This document shows, piece by piece, positions 36,726-47,690 of a DNA stretch of 64,000 nucleotides; position 1 is the stretch's first letter, and every line of letters starts with the position of its first letter. The stretch covers positions 1 to 64,000 of the forward strand of contig NZ_FMVQ01000005.1 in NCBI RefSeq assembly GCF_900102495.1, in the 5' to 3' direction. A program made the position numbers and the translations under genes. The notes beneath the pieces are model-generated. The model was not told where the DNA came from, made no database searches, and saw nothing but the letters and a program-made list of their open reading frames with translations. The stretch is from Nitrosospira sp. Nl5 (GTDB lineage: Bacteria > Pseudomonadota > Gammaproteobacteria > Burkholderiales > Nitrosomonadaceae).

Positions 36726-37142
36726 GATAATTTCTCTCCTATCGGTGCCGTCAAAGTAGCTGAATAAAATACTACGCCCATCCCCCGGGTTTTTCCACAC
36801 GTCGATTAATGAATCCAATCAGATAGAACATCGCATTGTGAGGCAAAGAAAGCGTGAATTGGAGCAGGACGGCTTGTGGCAAAACTAGTAGATGATTGAC
36901 GTGCCGCATTGATGCGCTGCAATTCCGGGCAATAGACCGGGAGGCGAACAGAAAGAGAAATCCGGTTAGTTCTTATTTGCCGGATTAATGTGCTGCCGGA
37001 GAATCCGCAGCGGAAGAAATGGATGTTCAGCGAGGAAATTGGAACGATCGATATGCCTGCTTTAGACTGCCAACATCGGAGAAATATGATGACAGTCTAA
37101 AGGCATGTTACGCCTGCTCACGGGAATTATGTAACAGAAGGA
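36726..37142. other. Intergenic region between the carbonic anhydrase and the secreted-protein pair
   Basis: No gene is seen. It contains the leader of the secreted-protein genes (- strand) and a large hairpin (37053-37106) just after the carbonic anhydrase gene. Confidence 0.5.
37053..37106. terminator. Long bulged hairpin downstream of the carbonic anhydrase
   Basis: Arms ATGCCT(GCT)TTAGACTG at 37053-37069 and CAGTCTAAAGGCAT at 37093-37106 pair over 14 bp with a 3-base bulge. An inner CATC/GATG pair extends the structure. It begins 37 bp after the carbonic anhydrase stop. No U-run is present, so terminator function is only likely. Confidence 0.5.
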
Positions 37143-38009
37143 TTAAGCGGCAGAATTCATAAATGCCGGGTTGACGAGGCGCCGCCTTGCAATAACACTT
37201 ATCAGGCACAGCCCTGCCAGCAGCATGGCGTAGGTTTCCGGTTCTGGAACCACGGTGGCGAATCCCGGCACATCGGTAAATATCGGCCGACCGTTGAGAT
37301 CCTGGACTTCACGTGAATCGCCATCGGGAAAAAGTGAACTATAAGCATTGATTTGTGCTGCCGACATCTCTAACGGCTCCGCTAGGTCGACCCATTTCAC
37401 ACCTTCCGAGAAAGGGGGCGTCGTTAGCGAACCGTCGTAGCGAAACGAATTTAGGTTATCCGGGATAAGTGCGTTCAAATTGAAGTGATCAACGGTGAGT
37501 GTATCGGTTACGGAATGCGGCAGGTTAGAGAAAATGGGATTTAGCGCTTCATTGAAAGCGCCTTCCTCGACCCATCGGCCCACCACGAGCAGATTATCCT
37601 TGGCATCCGAAAATACCAGATGCATCTCCATGGGAAATTTATAGCCATTTTCCAAATGCTCGGCAGGCGTGTGAAAGTGAAACTGCGACAACCTATACGT
37701 ATCCGGGCCGATTGTCACGGATCCCGCGCCGGGGTCGACGACATTAGCCCTCGCGGCGGTTGCGAACTCATTAGGCGAACCATTATTGATCACTTTCAGC
37801 TGGGTGTCGGAATTTAACGTAAATAAAAGCGGATCCAAGTCCTTGACAAAGGTCGTGTTATTTGTGGTGATATTAATTGGGCTCTGAGCCTCCATTGCAG
37901 CCAGATTATCTGCCAGCCTATCCGCCTGGGCGCCAGGTAATGCGCAGAAAAAAATAACGGAGCCCAGTGCTGCCGATCTGGATAACTTAAGAGCGAATGA
38001 TGTATTCAT
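37143..38009 (-). CDS. Secreted alpha-carbonic anhydrase with PEP-CTERM sorting signal
   Basis: A 288-residue exported protein. A signal peptide (ending AQA near residue 30) leads to an alpha-carbonic anhydrase domain with AQSPINI. The zinc ligands are the two His of QFHFHTPAEH and the His of MEMHLVF, the gatekeeper Glu lies in PAEH, and the late block GSLTTPPFSEGVKW has Phe where Cys is usual. The C-terminus, VVPEPETYAMLLAGLCLISVIARRR, fits PEP-CTERM: the PEP triad, a membrane helix and a basic tail for exosortase processing. It would hydrate CO2 at the cell surface or in the matrix. Start 38009 follows a weak GGAA; a start at 38024 is possible. Confidence 0.88.
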   Translation of the reverse strand: MNTSFALKLSRSAALGSVIFFCALPGAQADRLADNLAAMEAQSPINITTNNTTFVKDLDPLLFTLNSDTQLKVINNGSPNEFATAARANVVDPGAGSVTIGPDTYRLSQFHFHTPAEHLENGYKFPMEMHLVFSDAKDNLLVVGRWVEEGAFNEALNPIFSNLPHSVTDTLTVDHFNLNALIPDNLNSFRYDGSLTTPPFSEGVKWVDLAEPLEMSAAQINAYSSLFPDGDSREVQDLNGRPIFTDVPGFATVVPEPETYAMLLAGLCLISVIARRRLVNPAFMNSAA

Positions 38010-38370
38010 AAGAAAAGTTCCCATAAAAGTATGACATCCGATATAAAAAACAATAATGATGCGACCTAGCTAAAAAATAACATGCCATGTGTGAAAAAAA
38101 CGTCGCTTAAATGTTAAAAATTCGTAAAGGATTATATTTGTCATATTCAGTATGGCTGCATCCCAAAACCCCTGCACAAAACATGGATGATGTACTGGTA
38201 TCTCAATAACTGCCTCCCGCAGTGACAATGTCAACATCATACTTTATTCTATTTAAAGGGGTGAAATTCACAGCTTGTCTCGATTATGGATTGGCCAAGC
38301 CGGGGAAGCTAACCGATGTTGAGCAGACATTTTCAGCTTGCCACTGACATGATGGCGAGCGTTGTGAGCA
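38010..38370. other. Intergenic region between zwf and the carbonic anhydrase
   Basis: This 361-bp, partly AT-rich region must contain the carbonic anhydrase promoter (- strand). Its 38095-38130 part (ending AATTCGTAAAGG) resembles the stretch ending AATTCGTGAAGG upstream of the OprO/P porin at 35230-35241. No terminator or gene is clear. Confidence 0.4.
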
Positions 38371-39786
38371 TCATATTCTCGATTCCGGATTGTGCCAGCA
38401 TCCGTCTGCCGCGATCAGGGCCTCGGCTGCTTCGGGCCCCCAACTGCCGCGTTTATAGGGAAGGGCTCTATGGTGCGCCTTGAGAACGGGATCAAGCGCC
38501 GCCCAGGCGGCCTCTATTGCTTCTTCACGGGTAAACAACGCTTCGTCGCCGATCATAGCGTCATGCAAAAGCCGTTCATAAGGCGATTCACGGCCAAAGT
38601 GTTCTTCGACCAGGCAAAGCTCTCGCTGGTCGCCAATAAACTTCTTCCCCGCACGCTTGACCCGGGCGGCGATAGCAACGGCAGAGATGGGGGAGAGCCG
38701 GAAGCGCAAATAGTTGGCATTGCAAAGCTCTGGCCCGGAATCGGCGAAAAGCCGTTGGGGCGGCGGCTTTAGCTGGACAATAACTTCCGTGGCTGTTTCG
38801 GCGAGAAATTTGCCTGAGCGCAAGTACCAGGGCACGCCTTCCCAACGCCATGAGTCAATGAAAAGGCGCAAGGCGCAGAATGTCTCAACATCGGAATCTT
38901 TCGCCACGCCTGGCTCCTTGCGATAGCCGGCGTACTGGCCGCGCACCAGGTCGTCGGATTTCAACGGACGCATGGCCTGAAAGATATTGATTTTCTCGCT
39001 TTGAACGGACCCAAAGCCTGTATGAGGCGGAGGCTCCATGGCAAGAAGCGCAACAATCTGGAAAAGATGATTCTGTATCACATCGCGAAGACAACCTGCG
39101 GATTCGTAAAATCCGCCGCGGCCTTCCACGCCAAAATCCTCGGCCAGCGTTATCTGAACGCTGGCCACGTAGTTTCGGTTCCAGATCGGTTCAAGGAAGG
39201 AGTTGGCGAAGCGGAAATAGAGAATATTCATGATCGATTCTTTGCCGAGGAAGTGATCAATTCGGAAAATCGAATCTTCAGGGAACACTGACCGGGCCAC
39301 GCGGTTGAGTTCTTGCGCCGAGGCGAGGTCGCGCCCAAACGGCTTTTCAACGATGACTCGCGCTTGATCGGCTAAACCGGTAGCGCCCAGCCCCTTTATG
39401 ACAGTCCCGAAAAGCGAGGGCGGAATGGCGAGGTAATGCGCGGGCCGCCGGGCGTCGCCCAGTGCCTGCTTAAGCGCCTTGAATGTGTCTGGACTATTGT
39501 AATTACCGCTGACGTATCGAAGCAGGGACAGGAGATGGCTAAGTGCATTTCGATCGTCGACTTTTCCGGAATGTGTTACGGCCGCAATCGCCTTGTCGCG
39601 AAGTTGCGCCAGGCTGTAGTTGGTGGAGGCGACGCCGACTACCGGCACATTGAGAATCCCCTGCTTTGCCATGGCATACAGCGCCGGAAAGATTTTTTTC
39701 TGGGCAAGGTCGCCTGTTATACCGAACAGCACCAATGTATCCGACTGTGCCGCGCCATGCGCCCTGCCCATCTCAGTCACATCCAT
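38371..39786 (-). CDS. zwf: Glucose-6-phosphate 1-dehydrogenase
   Basis: A 471-residue enzyme oxidising glucose 6-phosphate to 6-phosphogluconolactone, making NADPH. The N-terminal Rossmann loop reads [20 protein letters not shown], and the active-site signature is RIDHFLGKE with its catalytic His. The ATG at 39786 follows AAGGAG and lies one base after the gnd stop codon, which implies coupled translation; a start at 39813 inside gnd would add nine residues. With gnd upstream it forms the oxidative pentose phosphate pair. No lactonase gene (pgl) is seen nearby. Confidence 0.95.
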   Translation of the reverse strand: MDVTEMGRAHGAAQSDTLVLFGITGDLAQKKIFPALYAMAKQGILNVPVVGVASTNYSLAQLRDKAIAAVTHSGKVDDRNALSHLLSLLRYVSGNYNSPDTFKALKQALGDARRPAHYLAIPPSLFGTVIKGLGATGLADQARVIVEKPFGRDLASAQELNRVARSVFPEDSIFRIDHFLGKESIMNILYFRFANSFLEPIWNRNYVASVQITLAEDFGVEGRGGFYESAGCLRDVIQNHLFQIVALLAMEPPPHTGFGSVQSEKINIFQAMRPLKSDDLVRGQYAGYRKEPGVAKDSDVETFCALRLFIDSWRWEGVPWYLRSGKFLAETATEVIVQLKPPPQRLFADSGPELCNANYLRFRLSPISAVAIAARVKRAGKKFIGDQRELCLVEEHFGRESPYERLLHDAMIGDEALFTREEAIEAAWAALDPVLKAHHRALPYKRGSWGPEAAEALIAADGCWHNPESRI

Positions 39787-39787
39787 C

Positions 39788-40807
39788 CTAGTCCGCTCCT
39801 TTTTTTTCGTCATGTCCCCCGAATCGCTTTCTCATCGCGGAGAGCAACCGGTCGGCGTAGTCGGCGTTGCCGCGGGATTCAAAGCGGCTGAAGAGTGCCG
39901 CGCTGATGACCGGCACAGGCACGCCCTCATCGACCGCGGCCAGCGTTGTCCAACGTCCTTCGCCGGAATCCGACACACGTCCCGAAAATTTGGCGAGATC
40001 GGCATCCTCGACCAGCGCCTCCGCCGTCAGATCAAGTAGCCAGGACGCCACAACGCTGCCTCGACGCCAAACTTCGGCAATCTCCGGCAGATCCAGTTCA
40101 TATTGGTAAAACTCGGGGTTTCGCATGGGTGTGGTCTCGGCGTCAGAATCGCACGCCCGCTTACCGGCGTTGGCGCTGTGAAGAATATTCAGGCCTTCGG
40201 CATAAGCCGCCATCAGGCCATATTCAATCCCGTTATGGACCATCTTGACAAAATGCCCGGCCCCATGCGGCCCGCAATGCAGATAACCGTGCTCGGCCGT
40301 ACTGTCAGGTTTGTGGCGACCGACTGTGGGCGGCGCTGCGCCAATGCCCGGTGCGAGAGCGGCGAAGATCGGCTCAAGGTGCTGGACAGTTTCTTTCTCG
40401 CCACCAATCATCAGGCAATATCCACGTTCACGGCCGGCAACGCCCCCGCTCGTTCCGACATCGACGTAATGAATTCCCTTTGCGCCCAGCTCCGCGCCCC
40501 GTCTTATATCGTCATGATAATAGGAATTACCGCCGTCAATAATGATATCGCCCGCCTCGGCGATCAATACAAGCTTCGCAAGAATCGCATCCACCGCAGC
40601 TGCGGGGACCATCAACCACACTACACGTGGTTTAGCCAGCCGAGAGAGTAAATCCTCAAGCGCGGACGTTCCGACGGCGCCTTGCAACTGCAGTTCGTGG
40701 ACGGTGTCAGCGCGAGGGTCATACACTACGCATTCGTTTCCGGCTCTCATCAGGCGGCGTGCCATGTTAATACCCATACGTCCCAATCCGATCATTCCGA
40801 GTTGCAT
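39788..40807 (-). CDS. gnd: 6-phosphogluconate dehydrogenase (decarboxylating), short form
   Basis: A 339-residue enzyme that converts 6-phosphogluconate to ribulose 5-phosphate with CO2 release. It belongs to the shorter, often NAD-preferring subgroup and not to the 470-residue E. coli type. [15 protein letters not shown] is the nucleotide loop, [19 protein letters not shown] the substrate signature, and [16 protein letters not shown] holds the catalytic Lys. It overlaps no neighbour but abuts zwf downstream, and pgm lies 145 bp upstream on the same strand. Confidence 0.93.
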   Translation of the reverse strand: MQLGMIGLGRMGINMARRLMRAGNECVVYDPRADTVHELQLQGAVGTSALEDLLSRLAKPRVVWLMVPAAAVDAILAKLVLIAEAGDIIIDGGNSYYHDDIRRGAELGAKGIHYVDVGTSGGVAGRERGYCLMIGGEKETVQHLEPIFAALAPGIGAAPPTVGRHKPDSTAEHGYLHCGPHGAGHFVKMVHNGIEYGLMAAYAEGLNILHSANAGKRACDSDAETTPMRNPEFYQYELDLPEIAEVWRRGSVVASWLLDLTAEALVEDADLAKFSGRVSDSGEGRWTTLAAVDEGVPVPVISAALFSRFESRGNADYADRLLSAMRKRFGGHDEKKGAD

Positions 40808-40952
40808 CTTGATCCTCCTTGCAGTTAAGAATTAGCGACGTGCGTGCCGACCCGAATACGACAACCAGGAGGTTCCGGCAGCGTGGAAGTACCGATACCG
40901 CTCGTGGCTACTCCGAAGCTTGCGGCCCCGAAGCTCCACGCACCGATTATTT

Positions 40953-42665
40953 TCAGGCGGATTTCTCGGGAAGATCTATCAGATCCGCGGGTGTGCCGCC
41001 GGATGTGGCAAGCGCATCGCCGACTATTGTTTGCGCTTCCTCAAGGATACGGTGCAGATGATCGGTGCCACGGAAGCTCTCGGCATAAATTTTATAGATG
41101 TCCTCAGTGCCGGATGGGCGCGCCGCAAACCATCCATCGTCGGCGATCACCTTAATGCCACCGATAGACGCGTTGTTACCAGGCGCCTGGGTGAGAATCG
41201 TCCGGATTTTTTCACCAGCCAGCTCTGTAGAGCGTATTTGCTGTGGCGAAAGCTTCGCCAGAACTCTTTTTTGCTCCGTAGAGGCTGGGGCGTCAATGCG
41301 TTCAGAAACAGATTTGCCAAACTCGCGCTCCAGTTCCTGGTATATCTGGCCGGGATCGCGCCCCCCCCGCGCGGTGATTTCCGCTGAAAGCAGTGCAGGA
41401 ATGATTCCATCCTTGTCCGTCGTCCAGACCGTGCCGTCAAGACGGAGGAAGGATGCACCCGCGCTTTCTTCGCCGCAAAGGCCGAGAGAACCATCGTGCA
41501 GGCCATCCACGAACCATTTGAACCCGACAGGAACCTCATAAAGCCGTCTGCCGAGTTTTGCGGCTATCCGGTCGAGCATCTGGCTGCTCACCACCGTTTT
41601 GCCTACCGCTACATTCCTGCTCCACTCCGCACGATGCTGGAATAGGTAGTGAATGGCAACGGAAAGGTAATGATCCGCCGGCAGCAAGCCCGCACTCCGG
41701 GTGACAATCCCATGCCGGTCATGATCGGTGTCGCAGGCAAAGGCGATATCAAAGCGGTCTTTCAGGTCGATCAACCCATGCATGGCGTAGGGCGAGGATG
41801 GGTCCATGCGAATCTGGCCGTCCCAATCCAGCGTCATGAAACGGAAGGCTGGATCGACCAACTCATTGACAACGGTCAGGTCCAGCTTATAGCGTTCCGC
41901 GATCGCACTCCAGTAGTGGACGCCGGCACCGCCGAGCGGATCCACCCCCATGCGGATGTTCGCATCGCGTATGGCATTCATATCAATCACGTTGTCGAGA
42001 TCGCTTACGTAAGTATTGAGAAAGTCATGCTGATGCGTCGTAGATGCGTGCAACGCCTTCTCGAAACATTTCCTTTTCACCCCCGCCAGATTATTTCTCA
42101 GAAACGCGTTGGACATGGACTCGATTAGAGCAGTGACACCCACGCTGGCCGGGCCGCCGTTTGGGGGGTTGTATTTAAAACCGCCGCTCTCGGGTGGATT
42201 GTGAGAAGGCGTGATGACTATCCCGTCCGAGAGCCCCTGCGTCCGGCCGCGGTTGTAAGTCAGGATCGCGTGAGAAACCGCTGGAGTGGGAGTGTATTCC
42301 CCATTTGCTGATAGCATGACTTCGACTCCGTTCGCGGCCAGCACCTCAAGCGCACTGGCGTATGCGGGCTCGGAAAGCGCGTGCGTGTCAATACCCAGAA
42401 ATAATGGCCCGCTAATGTCCTGTTGTTTGCGGTATTGGCAAATTGACTGGGTAATGGCGAGTACGTGCCATTCATTAAAGCTTGTTTCGAAGGCCGAACC
42501 ACGATGTCCCGAGGTGCCGAATGCAACTTTTTGCGCCGGCACAGCCCAATCTGGAATCTGCGTGTAGTAGGCGGTAATAAGTTTGGGCACATTCAGCAGC
42601 ATTGATAGCTGGGCAGGTTGTCCTGCAAGGGAACTGATTTTCTTGGTTGTTTTTTGACTAGGCAT
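40953..42665 (-). CDS. pgm: Phosphoglucomutase (alpha-D-glucose-specific)
   Basis: A 570-residue enzyme interconverting glucose 1-phosphate and glucose 6-phosphate. The phosphoserine loop is ITPSHNPPESGGFKYNPPNGG, the metal loop CDTDHDRHG, and the sugar loop is in LCGEESAGASF. The C-terminus ARPSGTEDIYKIYAESF binds phosphate. The start is taken as ATG 42665; a GTG nine bases earlier is in frame. Its presence with pgi, gnd and zwf suggests a block for glycogen or sucrose-linked hexose phosphate flux. Confidence 0.94.
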   Translation of the reverse strand: MPSQKTTKKISSLAGQPAQLSMLLNVPKLITAYYTQIPDWAVPAQKVAFGTSGHRGSAFETSFNEWHVLAITQSICQYRKQQDISGPLFLGIDTHALSEPAYASALEVLAANGVEVMLSANGEYTPTPAVSHAILTYNRGRTQGLSDGIVITPSHNPPESGGFKYNPPNGGPASVGVTALIESMSNAFLRNNLAGVKRKCFEKALHASTTHQHDFLNTYVSDLDNVIDMNAIRDANIRMGVDPLGGAGVHYWSAIAERYKLDLTVVNELVDPAFRFMTLDWDGQIRMDPSSPYAMHGLIDLKDRFDIAFACDTDHDRHGIVTRSAGLLPADHYLSVAIHYLFQHRAEWSRNVAVGKTVVSSQMLDRIAAKLGRRLYEVPVGFKWFVDGLHDGSLGLCGEESAGASFLRLDGTVWTTDKDGIIPALLSAEITARGGRDPGQIYQELEREFGKSVSERIDAPASTEQKRVLAKLSPQQIRSTELAGEKIRTILTQAPGNNASIGGIKVIADDGWFAARPSGTEDIYKIYAESFRGTDHLHRILEEAQTIVGDALATSGGTPADLIDLPEKSA

Positions 42666-42746
42666 GCGGTCCACCGTCTCGTTTCCGATAGCGCAAGCAC
42701 TTATGCTTGCATAAAAATAATCCTGGGGACGTCCAAAAAACCAGGT

Positions 42747-42771
42747 GCAACATTTTTCGGAGAAATGTTGC
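42747..42771. promoter_or_regulatory. Hairpin in the pgm leader region
   Basis: Arms GCAACATTT and AAATGTTGC pair perfectly over 9 bp with loop TTCGGAG. It lies about 80 bp upstream of the pgm start on the - strand. It could end the pgi transcript or act in the pgm leader; no U-run follows on the - strand. Confidence 0.4.
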
Positions 42772-42840
42772 GCGTAGCGGAGTCCTCAAACCAGGCACAG
42801 CTAGATTGTTGCAGCCGGTTCGCAATTATTTTATTTTTAG

Positions 42841-42879
42841 CAGCCTGCCGGACTTAAAGCAAATCCGCTGCAAAAGCTT
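42841..42879 (-). repeat. Dispersed repeat family 2, copy B
   Basis: The + strand reads CAGCCTGCCGGACTTAAAGC and continues AAATCCGCTGCAAAAGC, matching copy C (57360-57406) over about 38 bp with a few substitutions, and copy A more loosely. Read on the - strand it lies about 175 bp upstream of pgm. Confidence 0.55.
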
Positions 42880-43067
42880 CGATTCTCCAAGCACGACAGG
42901 CGGCTAGACAAGAGCATAGATCCATTATAAACAGGCTGCTTTCGTTGCCAGCTTATTGCATTCTTCTTGAGGCGGTAACGGCTTGAGATCCGGATGAGCT
43001 GCTAGGCGAGAATCGGCGGCTGAAATGCAAAAATAACGCGGCTTCCATGTCGCCGCGTCACCGATGC

Positions 43068-44735
43068 TCATGATTGTGCTTTTCTGCGCTGATTGTAGCG
43101 CCTTATCAGCGCATTCGTCGAACTGTCATGGGTCAATGGGATTTCGCTTGCGCTTTCCAGCTCCGGAATAATACGCTGCGCCAGCGCCTTGCCAAGTTCG
43201 ACGCCCCACTGATCGAATGAATCGATATTCCAAATGACCCCTTGCGTGAAGACGCTGTGCTCATAAAGAGCGACCAGCGTTCCCAGTGTGTAGGGGGTCA
43301 GTCGATCGGCGAGAATCGTGTTGGTGGGACGATTTCCGTCGAAAGTTCGATGCGGGCAAAGCCAGTCTGGTGTTCCCTCAGCCTCTACTTCACTCTCGGT
43401 TTTGCCAAATGCCAATGCCTCGGTCTGGGCGAACAGATTCGCCATTAATAGTTCATGATGATTATCCAGCGGCTTCAGCGCGTTGCAGAAGCCGATGAAG
43501 TCACATGGGACCAGTCGCGTGCCTTGATGGATAAGCTGATAGAAAGAGTGTTGACCGTTGGTGCCGGGTTCGCCCCAAACAATGGGTGATGTTTGATAGT
43601 TAACGCGTGCGCCATTGAGCATGACGTGTTTGCCATTGCTCTCCATCATCAATTGCTGAAGATAAGCTGGAAAGCGCTTGAGGTACTGATCATAAGGCAG
43701 CACAGCAGTTGTCTGGGCATCGAAGAAGTTGTTGTACCAGATCGCAAGCAGCCCCATGAGTACGGGCAAATTCTTGTCGAAGGGAGCGGTGCGGAAATGC
43801 TGGTCCATTGCATGAAAGCCGGCCAGCATGGCGCGGAAGTTCTCCGGTCCGATCGCAATCATGATCGAAAGGCCAACTGCCGAGTCCATCGAATAACGTC
43901 CGCCTACCCAATCCCAGAATCCGAACATATTGGCCGGGTCGATGCCGAATTTTGACACTTCCTCCGCATTGGTTGAGACGGCAACGAAGTGCTTGCGCAC
44001 GGCTCGAACGTCGCCAAGTTTATCCAGGGCCCATTTACGCGCTGCATGGGCGTTGGCTAGCGTTTCGGTGGTGGTAAAAGTCTTCGAACAGATGATGAAC
44101 AGCGTTTCTTCGGGGTCGATGGCAACTGTCGCTTCGTTAAAATCCGTACCGTCGACATTGGATATGAAGCGAAAGCGCATATCGCGCAAGCTGTAATGGC
44201 GCAGCGCTTCATAGGCCATTACCGGGCCAAGATCGGAGCCGCCAATGCCAACATTGATGACATTGCGGATGCGCTTGCCGGTGTACCCTTGCCACCGGCC
44301 ACTGCACACCTGGTCGCCAAACGCTGCCATTCGGTCAAGTACCTCATGTACCTCAGGTACAACGTCGATGCCATCGACAACGATGCGCTCACTTTCCGGC
44401 GCGCGCAGGGCGGTATGAAGCACGGCGCGCTGTTCCGTCGAATTGATCTTTTCACCCCCGAACATCGCATCAATGCGCTTGCGCAAGTCGCATTCCCCCG
44501 CAAGCTGCACAAGCAGCCGGAGCGTTTCGCCGGTAATTCGATTTTTCGAGTAGTCAAGATAAATCCCGGCGGCTTCAGCCGTGAGGCGCTCACCTCGCTG
44601 GGGATCGTCAGCAAAAAGCTGCCGTAGATGCAAATTCCGGATTATCTGGTAATGTTCTTCGAGCGCCTTCCACGCGGGGAGTTCTGTCAGGGATTGCGTT
44701 TTTAACGGCGCAACGCCAGCCGGCTCACTGTTCAT
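43068..44735 (-). CDS. pgi: Glucose-6-phosphate isomerase
   Basis: A 555-residue enzyme interconverting glucose and fructose 6-phosphates. Signatures are [18 protein letters not shown], the phosphate-binding [30 protein letters not shown], and the late [12 protein letters not shown] block with its active-site Lys. Length is normal for the E. coli-type family. It is the first gene of a sugar-phosphate run on the - strand (pgi, pgm, gnd, zwf) that intervenes between pssA and leuA. Confidence 0.95.
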   Translation of the reverse strand: MNSEPAGVAPLKTQSLTELPAWKALEEHYQIIRNLHLRQLFADDPQRGERLTAEAAGIYLDYSKNRITGETLRLLVQLAGECDLRKRIDAMFGGEKINSTEQRAVLHTALRAPESERIVVDGIDVVPEVHEVLDRMAAFGDQVCSGRWQGYTGKRIRNVINVGIGGSDLGPVMAYEALRHYSLRDMRFRFISNVDGTDFNEATVAIDPEETLFIICSKTFTTTETLANAHAARKWALDKLGDVRAVRKHFVAVSTNAEEVSKFGIDPANMFGFWDWVGGRYSMDSAVGLSIMIAIGPENFRAMLAGFHAMDQHFRTAPFDKNLPVLMGLLAIWYNNFFDAQTTAVLPYDQYLKRFPAYLQQLMMESNGKHVMLNGARVNYQTSPIVWGEPGTNGQHSFYQLIHQGTRLVPCDFIGFCNALKPLDNHHELLMANLFAQTEALAFGKTESEVEAEGTPDWLCPHRTFDGNRPTNTILADRLTPYTLGTLVALYEHSVFTQGVIWNIDSFDQWGVELGKALAQRIIPELESASEIPLTHDSSTNALIRRYNQRRKAQS

Positions 44736-44952
44736 GCTTGGCCGGTCTGCGCCCGGGGCTCCATGAGATAAGCGTCAGGCACGATTTGAGGAGGCGACGC
44801 ATCACGCGGGGCAATAATCCAGCCTTTTATAAGTAGCTTAGGTAGCAATATTTCCTCCAATTGACCATGTTGGCATGGCAAGCGTCAAGAAAACGTTAAG
44901 TGTATGTGAGGAATTCGCAAGAAACACGGAACAACCGTGAAGAACAGCTTTA

Positions 44953-45717
44953 TCAGGCGTCGCCCATTTTTTTTCTCTTGACCCGCCGCCATAGCCACAT
45001 TACATAACCAGAAACGGCATAAAGAAAGAAAAGGCAGAACAGCACGACGGGGGGGTGGCTTGGAATCACCACAAAAAAGAACAGCGCCAGCAATAGAACC
45101 GTGATGAATGGCACGCTCTTGCGCAGATTGATCTCCTTGCCGCTGTAATAAGGGATATTGCTGACCATTGTCAGACCAGCGAAAAGTGTAATGCACCAGG
45201 CAAGCCATTTGATATCCGGTCCCGCTATCTCGAAGTCCAGCATCACCCAGATCAGCCCTGCAATCAACGCGGCAGCGGCGGGACTGGGCAGCCCTTGAAA
45301 AAAACGCTTGTCCGCCGTTTCTATATTGGTATTGAAGCGCGCCAGGCGGAGCGCGGCACAGACGCAATAAATAAAAGCCGCAATCCAGCCCAACTTACCC
45401 ATGCCCTTCAAGGCCCACTCGTATATCACCAGCGCCGGGGCGGCGCCGAACGAGACCATGTCGGACAGGCTGTCATACTCCGCCCCGAATTCGCTCTGCG
45501 TGTGGGTCAGCCTGGCGACCCGCCCGTCCAGCCCATCCAGCACCATGGCGATGAAAATCGATACCGCGGAATGCTCAAAACGTCCATTCATCGCCTGTAC
45601 GATGGCGTAAAATCCGGCGAACAAGGCTGCGGTGGTAAACAGGTTGGGAAGCAAATAAATGCCCCGCCGGCGCAGCTTGGATTTGAGCATGAGGCGGGGC
45701 AGATGAGGATCATGCAT
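44953..45717 (-). CDS. pssA: CDP-diacylglycerol--serine O-phosphatidyltransferase
   Basis: A 254-residue inner-membrane enzyme making phosphatidylserine, the precursor of phosphatidylethanolamine. The CDP-alcohol phosphotransferase motif DGX2ARX8GX3DX3D is complete within DGLDGRVARLTHTQSEFG and YDSLSD (about residues 61-86). About eight membrane helices follow. This is the Bacillus/betaproteobacterial membrane type, not the E. coli soluble PssA. It follows ilvC on the same strand. The decarboxylase gene psd, often next to it, is absent from this window. Confidence 0.93.
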   Translation of the reverse strand: MHDPHLPRLMLKSKLRRRGIYLLPNLFTTAALFAGFYAIVQAMNGRFEHSAVSIFIAMVLDGLDGRVARLTHTQSEFGAEYDSLSDMVSFGAAPALVIYEWALKGMGKLGWIAAFIYCVCAALRLARFNTNIETADKRFFQGLPSPAAAALIAGLIWVMLDFEIAGPDIKWLAWCITLFAGLTMVSNIPYYSGKEINLRKSVPFITVLLLALFFFVVIPSHPPVVLFCLFFLYAVSGYVMWLWRRVKRKKMGDA

Positions 45718-45992
45718 TAACTGTGTGATAAAGGAGAAGACTGCTGCATGTTAAACGGTTATGAGCCGATCGTAAACAAGGGTAAGTGTTGAGGAAGGAA
45801 AACGCGGTTTTTAGTCTTTCGTTACGGCTACACCGCGCAAGAAGCAGGTAAATGAGAATGGAAGATCTGATGGCTGCACCCACCCAACCGATGCTGATCC
45901 ATTGATTTACTGTTGGTCCAGGCTGGATTCCGGGTCAAGCGAGGTCGAGCCCTGGATGAAGTTCATGCCACAAGGGGGGCAGCCGTTAAGCG

Positions 45993-47081
<1,089 letters not shown>

Positions 47082-47573
47082 CTATACTTTTAATATGCGC
47101 TCACCGCGGCCGATGCCTGACGCGCCGGTACGCACCGTCTCCAGAATCGCGCTACGTTCGATGGCCCCAAGAAACGCGTCGAGTTTAGAACCGGTACCGG
47201 TCAGTTCGATGGTGTAGGACTTATCGGTGACATCGATAATGCGGCCACGAAAAATATCGGCCATGCGCTTTATCTCCTCCCGATCCTTGCTGACAGCGCG
47301 CACTTTTATCAGCATCAGTTCGCGCTCAATGTGATCACCGTCGCTCAAATCCACCACCTTGACAACTTCGATAAGTTTGTTCAATTGCTTGGTGATTTGC
47401 TCAACCACATCGTCCGACCCTGCGGTGACCAGCGTCATGCGGGATAAGGTTGCATCTTCGGTGGCGGCTACGGTAAGCGACTCGATATTATAACCGCGTG
47501 ATGAGAACAGGCCGGCAACGCGGGATAAGGCGCCTGCCTCGTTTTCCATCAATAAAGAAATGATATGCCGCAT
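47082..47573 (-). CDS. ilvH: Acetolactate synthase small (regulatory) subunit
   Basis: A 163-residue regulatory subunit. An N-terminal ACT domain (MRHIISLLMENEAGALSRVAGLF, residues 1-23 and on) binds valine for feedback inhibition, and a C-terminal domain activates the catalytic subunit. Length and sequence are typical. It lies between ilvI and ilvC on the - strand. The 117-bp gap from ilvI contains dispersed repeat family 1 copy 2. Confidence 0.96.
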   Translation of the reverse strand: MRHIISLLMENEAGALSRVAGLFSSRGYNIESLTVAATEDATLSRMTLVTAGSDDVVEQITKQLNKLIEVVKVVDLSDGDHIERELMLIKVRAVSKDREEIKRMADIFRGRIIDVTDKSYTIELTGTGSKLDAFLGAIERSAILETVRTGASGIGRGERILKV

Positions 47574-47588
47574 TTTTAACTTAGGCCC

Positions 47589-47635
47589 TGTAGCGAACTC
47601 ACCAAAGAAGTGGCGGTAAAGTGATGCAAAGAGTT
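47589..47635 (-). repeat. Dispersed repeat family 1, copy 2
   Basis: Read on the - strand, the element runs TTGCATCACTTTACCGCCAC, then TTCTTTGGTGAGTTCGCTACA minus its first base as the shared block. It matches copy 1 at 211-257 at most positions, and the 18-base end TTTGGTGAGTTCGCTACA is identical. It sits in the ilvI-ilvH gap, 16 bp before ilvH and in the direction of transcription. Confidence 0.55.
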
Positions 47636-47690
47636 GTTGCGGATCACTTTGTTAAATTGAAAAAGGAGCGTCAAACTGCCTGAGTCGGGT

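Larger units (their letters stand above)
42675..43067. other. Intergenic region between pgi and pgm
   Basis: This 393-bp region carries dispersed repeat family 2 copy B (42841-42879) and a hairpin (42747-42771). It probably holds the pgm promoter and leader on the - strand. No gene is seen. Confidence 0.5.
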
